This document shows, in pieces, positions 1-8,166 of a DNA stretch of 12,654 nt (position 1 is its first letter; every line of letters begins with the position of its first letter). The notes under the pieces are model-generated. The model did not search any database. It saw only the letters and a list, made by a program, of their open reading frames with translations, and was not told the origin of the DNA. The DNA lies in assembly GCA_003024985.2 (NCBI GenBank), contig PXIH01S0040743.1; one strand, written 5' to 3'. A program made the translations under genes and the position numbers. The DNA is from Euperipatoides rowelli (taxonomy: Eukaryota > Onychophora > Udeonychophora > Euonychophora > Peripatopsidae).

Positions 1-430
1 ATAAACATACAAGTCCATACACATAGACACATTTTATAAAAAATTGAATTTGTCGTAAGATTTACGACAGCGCGACCGCTCTTAGGTTAAATATCTATTT
101 AATAATCAAACTCATTGAACAAATTTATAATACATGACACTATAAGTAATTGAAGTCGGGTAGTTTTCATTCATCACTGGAATCAAAAGTTTAGGTAAAG
201 AAAAAAAATTATATCAAATTAAGATAATATTTAACATTTTTTAATTTATTAAAAGTCTTTGATTGAGTCTGAATAAAATAAAATAATTTAGATAAAGGAA
301 AATATTAAATTTATATTTTATTTGATTCATAATTTGTTTGACATTAATTATCTTGAAAGTGTATTAACTTTGTCAATTTAGTTTTATTTTGCCAAATTTA
401 AGTTTTATACAACATTAGAAAAGAACAAAC
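1..430. other. AT-rich non-coding DNA, probably SLC7 intron
   Basis: I see no reading frame, repeat boundary or RNA gene here. It lies upstream of an exon that begins in mid-codon, so it is most likely part of the preceding intron of the SLC7 gene. No sequence resembling the SLC7 exon expected before 1470 was recognised anywhere in 1-1469, so that exon probably lies to the left of the window. Confidence 0.5.
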
Positions 431-1220
431 ACGTCATCTATTACACCATCTTAAACACATATCATAAGGCAAGTTTTCGCAACCTGAACTAGAAACTGGT
501 TACTGAGTGGTTAGCGACCGAAGTGTTTTGGCGGTCTAACCAGCTTGTGGTTAACCAACCAGAANATTAGATACTATTTCTAATGCAACTTCTATCACTG
601 ATTTGTAATTGGCTCTATTTTCTATCTTATGGAATAAAAATCAAATTACGACTTTGGAATAATAAAGTGTAATAAAATAAAAACAAATAATCGTTATTAT
701 TGTATCAATATGAGAATTTTAGGAATTATTTTGAGCATTTTAATGATCTAGCATTCGCTTGCCTTATTTTTATTTTATCATATTTCTATGTTATATAATA
801 TTAAAGCTGAAGATCCCGATCACTTGGTAGCCTAGTAATACTACAAACATTTGATGGTCTAGAATGGCTCTTCAACTGTAAAAATAGGTCATAATTAACT
901 CTGGATGTGAAATTTATTATATTCTCAGAGATTTAATTTATTAACAGGTTTTTATTGCTAGCCATTGTTGTTAAACATTATTTTTTTGCTTTCCAGAAGC
1001 TATTTTTAAAAGTAACTACAAAAGCCGACCAAAGCGTTTTTGCGATCATCTAATTGGTTAACCAAAAGTCTAACCAAACATATTGGATGTGACGTTTTAT
1101 AGCTAACCACATCGAACCAATTGAACCAACCACTTCCTGGTTCATGTCACGAAAACTCGCCTAAAGTAAACACCAGCTTTTTTGTTTGATTTGTGTTTAA
1201 GATGATGTAATAAATGATGT
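431..1220. mobile_element. Putative MITE-like DNA transposon with imperfect inverted ends
   Basis: The left end (431-457, reading ACGTCATCTATTACACCATC...) is the near-complement of the right end (1193-1220, GTGTTTAAGATGATGTAATA...). A second pair of inverted subterminal blocks lies inside: 464-503 (around GGCAAGTTTTCGCAACCTGA) against 1123-1166 (around CACGAAAACTCGCCT). Several GGTTAACC / CTAACCA motifs occur near both ends (around 550 and 1058). No transposase frame is present, so the element would be non-autonomous. I could not define a target-site duplication, and the superfamily is unknown. One unresolved base lies at 565. Confidence 0.55.
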
Positions 1221-1244
1221 ATTACATCATCTTAAACACAAATC
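1188..1244. repeat. Perfect 25-bp-arm hairpin
   Basis: Positions 1188-1212 and 1220-1244 are exact reverse complements (arm beginning GATTTGTGTTTAAGATGATG), separated by the 7-nt loop AATGATG. The left arm is also the right terminal repeat of the MITE-like element. The palindrome therefore looks like an extra inverted terminal repeat attached to that end, from a nested or aborted second insertion. Confidence 0.85.
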
Positions 1245-1347
1245 ATTATATAAAACTAAGATTTTAACATCTTTTTAAATGAAATTAGAAAATTTGATGA
1301 ATTAAACATACATTTTTTTTTGGATAAAATCAAACTAAATTTCCAAA

Positions 1348-1410
1348 GTTGCAAATAGCATTGATAATCGATTTTGCAATTAATGTCAATGATGATTGTT
1401 GCAAATAGCA
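1348..1410 (+). repeat. Short direct repeat upstream of the SLC7 exon
   Basis: GTTGCAAATAGCA occurs at 1348-1360 and again at 1398-1410, an offset of 50 bp. It sits 60-120 bp before the exon acceptor. Significance is unknown; it may be a small local duplication. Confidence 0.5.
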
Positions 1411-1469
1411 TGATATTACTTATTTGTCTGTTTGTTTATTGATTAATTGTGACTTTTATTATCCATTAG

Positions 1470-1569
1470 GTCATACGCAATACTTTCATAATGCATTTGA
1501 AGGAACTATAAATGATGTTGGTCTAGCGTCGCTTGCTTTCTTCTCAGGATTATTTGCATATAATGGATG
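1470..1569 (+). CDS. SLC7A: SLC7-family (LAT-type) amino-acid transporter, internal exon
   Basis: This internal exon encodes part of a membrane amino-acid transporter. Such carriers exchange amino acids across the plasma membrane, usually as the light chain bound to an SLC3 glycoprotein. The acceptor is ATTAG at 1465-1469 and the donor is GTAAGT at 1570. The 100-nt exon reads as two bases completing a codon, 32 open codons, then TG. The peptide includes FEGTINDVG, corresponding to the FEGTKLDVG stretch of LAT proteins, and SGLFAYNG, the start of transmembrane helix 6 with its conserved Phe. The Asn in FAYNGW occupies a position that is Gly in human LAT1 and variable across the family. The TG plus the first G of the exon at 10572 make the conserved Trp. 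Which SLC7 subgroup it belongs to cannot be settled from this fragment. Confidence 0.9.
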
Positions 1570-2564
1570 GTAAGTAGCTGTTTAAATACTTAATAGGAAA
1601 AACTTGAACCAACAATTAAATTTTACTAATTAATGACAAATATTAATTGGAGATCAATTTTATATTACTAACATAGTGATTTAAAATTAAACAATTTACT
1701 TATGAACTGAAAAATTATATAAACCTGGTAGTTATAAAAATACAGATTTACAGTATAATCATGTTTTTTCTTTCTTAAATGTCTACTGGACTATTATTGT
1801 TGATGTTATTATTTATTCATTGTTATTTATTTCCTGATTTAGTTTTTTTTGCATATAGTAATATAGGATAAAATATTGTACTTTTAAAAAAAGTGTAACA
1901 TTTTCAAGAAGAAAGGACTACATAAAAGCTCACAATAACATAATATACTGTATATCATATAAAATATTTATATGAAAACATGATGGCATGATCTATTTCC
2001 CTTGATTTTGAAACATTGCAGTCTTGAGCTTCACTATAGAGGTGAGGGCAGATAGGCTAATGCTAAAACAGTGGTTCTTGTTAGTAAAATCACCACCAAA
2101 CACTTGGGATGTGAAATAATTTAAAAAAAAACTTCAAAAGAAAGATTGCTGTAACTTTTTTAAGCCATATATGATTTCAAGAATATCTTGCTTTCGCTGC
2201 CAATAACTTTCCATCTATTGTTACCACTCCAACCTGAAACATAAGCCACATAACTTAATACTTCTGATTTATTCAACTTTTAATCTTTTTCTGAATACTT
2301 TGGATCTGAGAGGGCTGGCTGACTATTAAAAGTTTTAAATTATTCTATTTTTTTAAGCATATAGAACTGATGCAACATACAAGGGACAACCTCGCTGGAC
2401 TATGGTCTGTTGTTGTCCAACAAATTTGTATTTGTATTTTGTATAAATACAACTTTGCAAACACTTAAGCGAAACCACTTGGCCATGGTTTGAAGGCAAC
2501 TATTCTATTTACATTCATTTGAAACATCATTCATATTTTCTTTTACATATTCAAAAATATTCCA
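1570..2564. other. AT-rich intron segment without recognisable features
   Basis: No coding frame or known repeat is recognised. The only structure noted is a small 7-bp inverted repeat, GGACAAC ... GTTGTCC, at about 2383-2418. Much of the stretch is A/T homopolymer-like. Confidence 0.5.
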
Positions 2565-2628
2565 TTTTTAGTAGGTAAGTATAAAAGGGACATTCTGTCT
2601 CAACAACCAATCAGATTCAAGCATCCAC

Positions 2629-2795
2629 AATGCATTGCTGCAACAATGCTTTTATCCACAATGCATTAGAGCTATGACATCACTCAACAATGCTTTTATC
2701 CACAATGCATTGCAATTACCTATAATATATTGCACTTAATTACCCATAATGCATTGCAAATGGATTTGCATGCATAATTTTACCCATAATGCATT
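2629..2795. repeat. Cluster of five AATGCATT palindromes
   Basis: The 8-bp palindrome AATGCATT occurs at 2629, 2660, 2704, 2748 and 2788 (spacings 31, 44, 44 and 40), with one more at 2951. Three of the five are preceded by CCAC and two by CCCAT. The sister repeat copy at 7590-8166 has only isolated occurrences, so the cluster appears to be a local, decayed minisatellite expansion with a period near 44 bp. Confidence 0.75.
2641..2711 (+). repeat. Exact 27-bp direct duplication
   Basis: Positions 2641-2667 and 2685-2711 are identical (beginning CAACAATGCTTTTATCCACA), offset by 44 bp. This is the youngest visible step in the AATGCATT expansion. Confidence 0.85.
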
Positions 2796-3044
2796 GTGAA
2801 TATTTTGAATATATGACATCATCCTGAACATTTCCTGAAATTTCCAAAGTGTTCTGAAGGGGGGTTGCGGCTCAATAGAATATTTGGCCTTGTAATGACA
2901 TCATTTCTGAAGTTTGCCCAAAATTCTTCCAGGGGAGGGGGGTCATTTGCAATGCATTTAGCTGAATTTCTTTTATATTTTTCAATGGGGATTTGTCAGT
3001 AATGAATTCTTGGTAATATGAGCTATATATGATGTCATTTGGAT

Positions 3045-3711
3045 GTGCAGAATGATGCATCATCGGTTTCAAACTCTTTTCACTTAATTTTAACTATTTT
3101 TTGTGTATAGTGCAGAACCCATAAGGGTCATAACTTGACCTCATACTTTGTTAAGTATATACTATGTATATAGAATGCACCTATCAATTTTAAGCCCATT
3201 GTGAGGTCATTAAGTTGTGCAATATGATGCACAAAATACTTGCTTTTTTATATAATTTTACAACATTTTCCGTAGTACTCCAGACACCTATGACATCATA
3301 GAACCTTCATTTTTGGATATATTATATTATATTAGGTATACAGGATGTCACACCTACCAAGTTTGGGTTTATTGCTGGGCCATTAATGTGTGCAGAATGA
3401 TAAACAAAATACTTCGATTTTTTCCAATTTTATAATTTTCTAACTTTTTCTGAAGTGCCCCGAACAAGTATGATGTCATAGAACCTTCATCTTCAGATAT
3501 ATTATATTAAGCATACAAGATAACATATCTACTGAATTTGAACCAGACATGAGATCATTAAGATGTGCTTATTGATGCATGAAATACTTCACTCATTTTT
3601 CAATTTTATAAAACTTTCCGATTTTTGTTGAAGTGATAAACTTGACTATGATGTCAGTCTTGGACTTCGAGAATTTTATTTTATGTATCTGACAGCCTAT
3701 ATGCTAATGAG
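3045..3711. repeat. Diverged tandem repeat, period about 173 bp, four units
   Basis: Units begin with GTGC followed by an AATGATGCA-like block at 3045, 3217, 3390 and 3565, giving spacings of 172, 173 and 175. Shared landmarks include CAAAATACTT near each start, a T-rich AATTTTATAA block, GA(T/C)(A/G)TCATAGAACCTTCAT (units two and three), and a TCATTAAG(A/T)TGTGC-like end. The last unit stops after about 147 bp, just before the 3' end of the LINE. The first unit overlaps the left dispersed repeat copy, and the copy at 7590 contains only that unit, so the array may be a repetitive core of the same element family. Confidence 0.7.
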
Positions 3712-3744
3712 GGGTACCTATTATCCATTCTGATATCATCATCA

Positions 3745-4270
3745 TTGAGTACATTCTCCGAGACAGGTTCGCGTTGATGGATCACCAAACATTTCTATCT
3801 TGAGTTCTTCTTTTTAATACAGACAATTACCTGATATTAGTACACTCCTTAAAGTCATCTAACCATTATCTTCTTGGTCATTTTATTTTTTTATCTTTCT
3901 GTCAATCCCTCATGTGCTGTTACTAGTCTAATTCCTGCAGATCCTCTCAAGATATGCCCAGCATATTTCCATTTTCTCTTCTTTATTTCATCCAAAAGAC
4001 TATAAATCATCTCCCCATCTTTTTCACACTTCCTCATTTCTGGTCAAATCTGTTCATTTTATTTTCAACAATCTTTTTTTGCTCACCAGATATCAAAGAC
4101 ATTGATCTTCTTTATCAAAGTCTTTGGTTAAAGTCCATGTCTCACATCCATATAAATGAAGTGACCAAACATAGCATTTTAACATCTTCAATTTTAAATG
4201 TTTGTTAACCACTCTTCTTAGAAGTTCTTTTTGTTTCCAAAATGCAGATTTTTGCCATTCCTACTCTTGT
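3745..4270 (-). pseudogene. LINE C-terminal region after the RT domain
   Basis: Following the YLGSLIT block, the minus strand reads LKMLKCYVWSLHLYGCETWTL, then a stretch like RLLKI..TDLTRNEEV and KKRKWKYAGHILRG with several stops. This is the order found in the C-terminal part of RTE-like elements (a YGCE-W motif, then a W-RRLL motif, then a K-YFGH motif). The reading decays towards 3745, with a final W(W/S)-rich stretch and an ATGATGATG run marking the 3' end. It is not translatable as one frame. Confidence 0.8.
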
Positions 4271-5460
4271 TTGGATTTTTTGTGTGGTTCTTCCGTTATC
4301 AAGCTACCCAAATATTTAAATTCCTTCACCTGTTCAACTATTTTTCCTTCAATTTCGATCGTGCATTTAATGTTTCCTTTGTTACCAATCATCAATGTTT
4401 TTGTCTTTCCTATATTGATTTTCAATCCATATTGTGTTGCAATTATATTAATCTTTAGCAATGCTATTTCCGATTCTGCCTTACTTGTGGTGAGCAATAT
4501 CATTAGCATACCTTATTTTATTGAAGTTTTTTCCTCCTATTTTTATCCCATTAATGTCATTTAGTACTTCATGGATGATTTCTTCACTATATATGTTGAA
4601 GTAATCCTAAGATGGCATAAGGCATCCTTGCCTTATGCCAGTTTACTTAAGACCAAAAAGTGAAATTAATATTTATGCTAAATGCTGAAGATTTTCCTTT
4701 GTACAGGCTGCTTATAATTATTGTTATGTCCTTTCCATTAATTCCTATTTCTTCAATATATTTACCAGTTTCTTATGATCAACCCTACCAAAAGCTTTCT
4801 CAAATCCACAAATCCTATATACAGGGTCTGATTATCTTTTAACCTCTTTTGTGCTATAGTGTCAATTCCATGATTCCATCTCTAGTTCCTTTGTTGACTC
4901 TGAACCTATATTGGTCTTCTGACAGATTTTTCTTGAGTTTACTTCTTATTCTTCTTTAATAACCTCTAATAATATTGTAGCTGCATGTGTTATGATAGTA
5001 ATTGTTCTATCATTGCTACAATCTAGACAATTAGTTTTCTTAGGAATTGGAATCATTATTGAACTTTTAAAATCATCTGGAATTTCTCTTATCATAGGCT
5101 AAAATACTGTATCTACTAAGTCTGTGATATTTTCTAGCATATCATCATCCATTTTCTTCAGAAATTATATTGGTATGTTATCAATCCCACTTGCTGTTCC
5201 TGGCCTTATTTTTTTCACAACTTCCAGAAGTTTCTCTTTCAAAATAGGCAGTACTTCATTGCCATCTGGATATTCCTATTACTCCGTATTTCATATTTTA
5301 TAAAGTTCCTTTCCAAATTGCTTCAATCTTTCCATAATTTCTTCTTCCATATATAGAAGTTTTCCATCTTTACCCTTGATCCTTTCTGCTATTTTTCTTC
5401 CACCTTGTTGCAATTCTTTTATCATTCTGTGAAGTCCGCACTTTTCAGTATATATAACTT
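4270..5460 (-). pseudogene. LINE reverse transcriptase domain, broken
   Basis: This remnant of the reverse transcriptase would have copied the element's RNA at the nicked target. Blocks in order on the minus strand are KDGKLLYMEEEIMERLKQFG (about 5330-5390), EVVKKIRPGTASGIDNIPI (about 5175-5240), IPDDFKSSIMIPIPKK (about 5040-5090), a VNKGTRDG stretch (about 4890), YIGFVDLRKAFGRVDHKKL (about 4770-4830), IRYAND (about 4499-4516), then KYGLKIN-like and EFKYLGSLIT (about 4300). Internal stops and frameshifts occur between most blocks, including one directly after the catalytic box. The usual YADD is YAND, which removes a metal-binding Asp. The region between finger/palm motif A and the catalytic box is the most decayed. 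Confidence 0.9.
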
Positions 5461-5852
5461 CTCAATTTCTTTACATTTATCTTCATGCCATTTTTGTTTT
5501 TCTATCATGCATCTTTTTTCTAATTAAAGAATTTAATAATTTATATCTACCTCTATCATTCTGTCTCACCTTTCTCTTATTATCCATAAGTTTTAAAATA
5601 TTTTTGGTAATCCATGGATTTTTGCCTTTTTTTTACTTTTGAAATCCTATTTCTTCTTTTGCTGTTTGATGAATTATGTCCTTAATCTTGTTCCACCTTT
5701 CAAGAGTATGGTACCTTGTCTTATGCATTTATCTTTTTAAAAATTTTCTTTAAATAAACAACTTTCTTATCATCATTGAGTACTTCAACCATCCATCTTC
5801 TATTTTTGTTATTCTTTATCTGACTTTTTAAATTGATATCTATTCTGCAGAC

Positions 5853-6050
5853 TACAGGGTTATGGTCTGATCCACAGTCTACTCCTGGAATACAGGGTTA
5901 TGGTCTGATCCACAGTCAACTCCTGGAATACAGGGTTATGGTCTGATCCACAGTCAACTCCTGNACTCCTGGAATACAGGGTTATGGTCTGATCCACAGT
6001 CAACTCCTGGAATACAGGGTTATGGTCTGATCCACAGTCAACTCCTGCAA
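5853..6050 (-). repeat. 38-bp tandem repeat, five copies, inside the endonuclease
   Basis: Units start with TACAGGGTTATGGTCTGATC at 5853, 5891, 5929, 5975 and 6013. Spacing is 38 bp except between the third and fourth (46 bp), where an unresolved base (5964) and a partial repeat of ACTCCTG occur. Copies two to five are near-identical; the first differs at CAGTC(T/A)AC. Because 38 is not a multiple of three, the array alternates between frames on the minus strand, giving GSDHNPVFQE and then VDQTITLYSRS. The N at the irregular junction suggests that the copy number in the assembly may be unreliable. Confidence 0.95.
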
Positions 6051-6550
6051 TGGCTTTGCAGTTTTTAACACAGTTTTTATATCTTTTGGAAATTATGATG
6101 AAATTTATTTTGTTCTTTATCATTTTGTTTGGTGAAGTCAAGTTGTCTGCTACTGTTTTTCTGTTCAAATCAAGTGTTTGCAATCCATAATTCCTGGCTG
6201 ATTAAAAAATTAACAAATAGTTTACCTGTAGCATTTCTTTTTGCTATTCCACATGGGCCGAAAGTACTTCAGTCTCTACCTTGTACCACTTTAGCATTCA
6301 AATCACCCATTATAATCAACACATCTATAAATTACTTTCTTTGTAATATGTCTTATAACAGATTATAACATTTTTCAATTTCTTCTTCTTTGCTATCTGC
6401 CATTGATAGACTTGCAATCATTCTTTCTAAAATCCTCAACACATTCCTTACATGTCATGCCATAATATCTTTTACTATGAATCCTACTCCTCTTTTTTTT
6501 TATTCCTTACCCTGCTGTCATTATTTTGAAGTACTCTCCTTCTCTTATGG
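5853..6550 (-). pseudogene. LINE endonuclease domain, broken
   Basis: This is a remnant of the endonuclease that nicks target DNA for LINE insertion. From right to left on the minus strand I read GVGFIV, then a stretch ending SLSMADSKEEEIEKC, then VLIIMGDLNAKV (part of the catalytic core of the endonuclease/exonuclease/phosphatase fold), FGPCGIAKRNATGKLFVNF, then INFIIISKRYKNCVKNCKA and CGSDHNPV, the Asp-His active-site motif. At least one stop and one frame change separate these blocks. The N-terminal third with the catalytic Glu is absent, so the domain could not be functional. The SDH motif region has been tandemly expanded (see the 38-bp repeat). Confidence 0.85.
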
Positions 6551-6556
6551 TCATGT

Positions 6557-6813
6557 AATATATTTTAATTATTATACAGTATATTTATTATTATAGAATT
6601 TTATCACAAGGTCATGTGATGATCCATATTATTTATAATTCCACATATTAAATAAAAAAAAATTAAAATAAGTTATAATAATAGTTTCTAACAAAAAAAA
6701 TTAAATCTCTGAAATATCCCTTCATCAATTTAAGTTGTCTACTGTATGTGCTGCTGCTCACCAGTTTTTTCTTCAAGAATGACTGTCACAAGGAGGCTAC
6801 CTGACGCAGATAA
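6557..6813. other. AT-rich intron segment, no feature
   Basis: No continuation of the LINE endonuclease N-terminus is readable here. The sequence is largely A/T, and I see no repeat related to other parts of the window. Confidence 0.4.
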
Positions 6814-6963
6814 AAATATAAAAAATTAGATGCTCTTTTGAAATATTTAGAAAATAATACATGCAATTCATCAAAAGTAGGCTATTATCTTTATGATTTA
6901 AGAGAAGGTAGCAATTATTATGTAGATGGTTCAAAGAGAATTGTCTGCAAAGTGAGTAAGTGA
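6814..6963 (+). pseudogene. Unassigned coding-like fragment, possibly SET-domain related
   Basis: Between an in-frame TAA at 6811 and a TGA at 6961 there is an open stretch of 49 codons without an ATG. It reads KYKKLDALLKYLENNTCNSS, then KVGYYLYDLREGSNYYVDGS, then KRIVCKVSK. Amino-acid usage looks more protein-like than the surrounding AT-rich DNA. A distant resemblance to the GCYMYYF...YCVDATRE segment of KMT5A-type SET domains is possible but unproven. A preceding frame from an ATG near 6779 (MTVTRRLPDADKNIK) could be joined by a frameshift. It lies inside the SLC7 intron and has no start or clear splice sites, so it is more likely a pseudogene fragment, transposon cargo or chance than a real exon. 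Confidence 0.2.
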
Positions 6964-7430
6964 CCGTATTTCAATAAAGAAACACACAGTCTTTATGCTA
7001 TTGGTTGGTTTTGTATTAAAGGAGATACAAAGCTTGCTGGTCAACTCTTGTTATGCTCGCGCCTACTATCTCGTTCACGTTTGGCGAGATATAATATATC
7101 TATCTGGAAAGTTAATTTATTTCACTTTTAAATTAATTAATTAAATCGGTATATTTTGGTAAATATGTTTAAGTAATATATTTCCAGAGGGTTTAAATGA
7201 ACAATCAAGTTATGTATTTACGGTCTTAATAAATATTCTAATAATTTTTTTTAAAACTTTTCAGTATTAAATTCATAATAAGTAATGATAATGTGATTAT
7301 CATTTGTTCTTAAAACTTGCAACAATCTTTAGTTATAACAACTAAGGATTTGTGAGTCACCTATTTGGTTGCTTGCACAGCATGCTGGGTGATTGAATTA
7401 TTGATCATCCGATATACTGACTTGTACTTG
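6964..7430. other. Intron segment with minor palindromes only
   Basis: Nothing coding is seen. A 7-bp inverted repeat, TATCTCG ... CGAGATA, spans 7067-7091 with an 11-nt loop, and CTTAGTTATAACAACTAAG near 7328 is nearly palindromic. Neither is diagnostic of a known feature. Confidence 0.4.
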
Positions 7431-7536
7431 TAGTATGAAAAATTCTTCATACTGCACACGAATAGTACATTGGCTGATTACATCAACTAGTCACTCTATG
7501 TATTATTTATATGTAGTATGAAGAATTATTCATATG
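7431..7536. repeat. Pair of directly repeated palindromes about 83 bp apart
   Basis: TAGTATGAAAAATTCTTCAT at 7431 (arms AGTATGAA / TTCATACT, 7432-7439 and 7446-7453) is repeated with changes as TAGTATGAAGAATTATTCAT at 7514. The two palindromes bracket about 60 bp. This could be a very small inverted-end insertion or a duplicated hairpin; no transposase or target duplication is evident. Confidence 0.45.
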
Positions 7537-7589
7537 TGGAGGCCATATTGGGGGGGGGGGGTCCAGAAAGTAAAGTCTTGCGGCTCTTG

Positions 7590-8166
7590 CCATATGGGTT
7601 TGGAACCTCCAAAAAAATAGTTAAAAATGAAGTGAAAAAACTTTGAAGTATATGGTGTGTCATTCTGCACATCCAAATGATGTCATATATTATAGCTCAT
7701 ATTACCCAGAATTCATTACTGAACAAATCCCCATCAAAAATATAAAAACAATTCATCTGCCATCTTGGATTTTTCAAAAATACCCAAAATGCATTGCACA
7801 TGACCCCCTAAAGCAATCTGGGCAAACTTCAGAAATGAGATCATTGCAAGGCCGAATATGCTAGTGAGTCACACCCTCTTTCAGAGAACATCAGCAATTT
7901 CTGGAAATATCTGGGATGATGTCATAATTATGTAGCATTCAAAAGTCATTATGGTTAAAATTATACATGCAAATATGCCATCTTATGCAAATGAGCTGCA
8001 CTCCTCATATATAAATGACTGAATAATGATGAATATTCCCGAAGATAAAGTCATTAGAGGTATAAAAATCTATTTGCAATGATCATGGGTAATTGCAATG
8101 CATTGTGAATGCCCGAATCTGATTTGCAGGTGAGGCAGAATGCCCCTTTATACCTACTATTTTTAA
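7590..8166 (+). repeat. Dispersed repeat, right copy
   Basis: This is the + oriented partner of the inverted copy at 2565-3125, with the same end (ATACCTACTATTTTTA) and the same internal order. Blocks run from CATATGGGTT and AAAAAATAGTTAAAA through CATTCTGCACATCCAAATGA, GGGCAAACTTCAGAAATGA and GATGATGTCATA to GCAATGCATTGTGAATGC. It holds one extra block (about 7758-7790, CCATCTTGGATTTTTCAAAA) not seen in the left copy. A G12 run at 7550-7561 lies just outside its left edge. It carries only isolated AATGCATT motifs, unlike the expanded left copy. Confidence 0.8.

Larger units (their letters stand above)
2565..3125 (-). repeat. Dispersed repeat, left (inverted) copy
   Basis: Read on the minus strand, this segment aligns along its whole length with the + strand of 7590-8166. 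Shared blocks include CATTCTGCACATCCAAATGA, CTCATATTACC(C/A), AATTCATTACTGA, GGGCAAACTTCAGAAATGA and GATGATGTCATA. Both copies end at the same point, (C)CTACTA(A)TTTTTA (2564-2575 here, 8152-8165 in the other copy), as expected for two insertions of one element. The copies differ by many substitutions and indels, so the insertions are old. No terminal inverted repeat or transposase is seen and the class is unknown. The left copy has gained extra AATGCATT-containing duplications at its outer end. Confidence 0.8.
3720..6556 (-). mobile_element. RTE-like non-LTR retrotransposon (LINE), 5'-truncated and degenerate
   Basis: Conceptual minus-strand reading, switching frames past breaks, gives an apurinic-type endonuclease, a reverse transcriptase and a C-terminal region in the order usual for RTE-like LINEs. 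Endonuclease landmarks are RGVGFIV, MGDLNAKV, FGPCGIAKRNATG and CGSDHNPV. RT landmarks are RPGTASGIDNIPI, IPIPKK, a VNKGTRDGI stretch, GFVDLRKAFGRV, IRYAND and EFKYLGSLIT. The C-terminal landmark is LYGCETWTL. Numerous stops and frameshifts make it inactive. The 5' end with the first endonuclease motif is missing. The 3' end falls near 3720 just after an ATGATGATGAT run, in keeping with the short microsatellite tails of RTE elements. No clear target-site duplication was found. Clade assignment is from motif style only. Confidence 0.9.

Noticed and set aside
3954-4842. Several hydrophobic + strand reading frames (84, 120, 75 and 60 codons)
   Set aside because: They lie antisense to the recognisable LINE reverse transcriptase on the minus strand; their Phe/Leu/Ser-rich content is the shadow of that sequence.
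5853-6050. 38-bp repeats as a CRISPR-like array
   Set aside because: Units are directly contiguous with no unique spacers, lie in a retrotransposon coding region, and the DNA is eukaryotic.
6129-6596. Two + strand frames (79 and 68 codons)
   Set aside because: Antisense to the LINE endonuclease blocks (GDLNAKV, KRNATG); no independent support.
3720-8166. Inverted repeats and LINE together as one composite transposon
   Set aside because: The outer repeats also carry unrelated sequence between them and the LINE, lack matching outer ends or target duplications, and differ substantially. Independent insertions are simpler.
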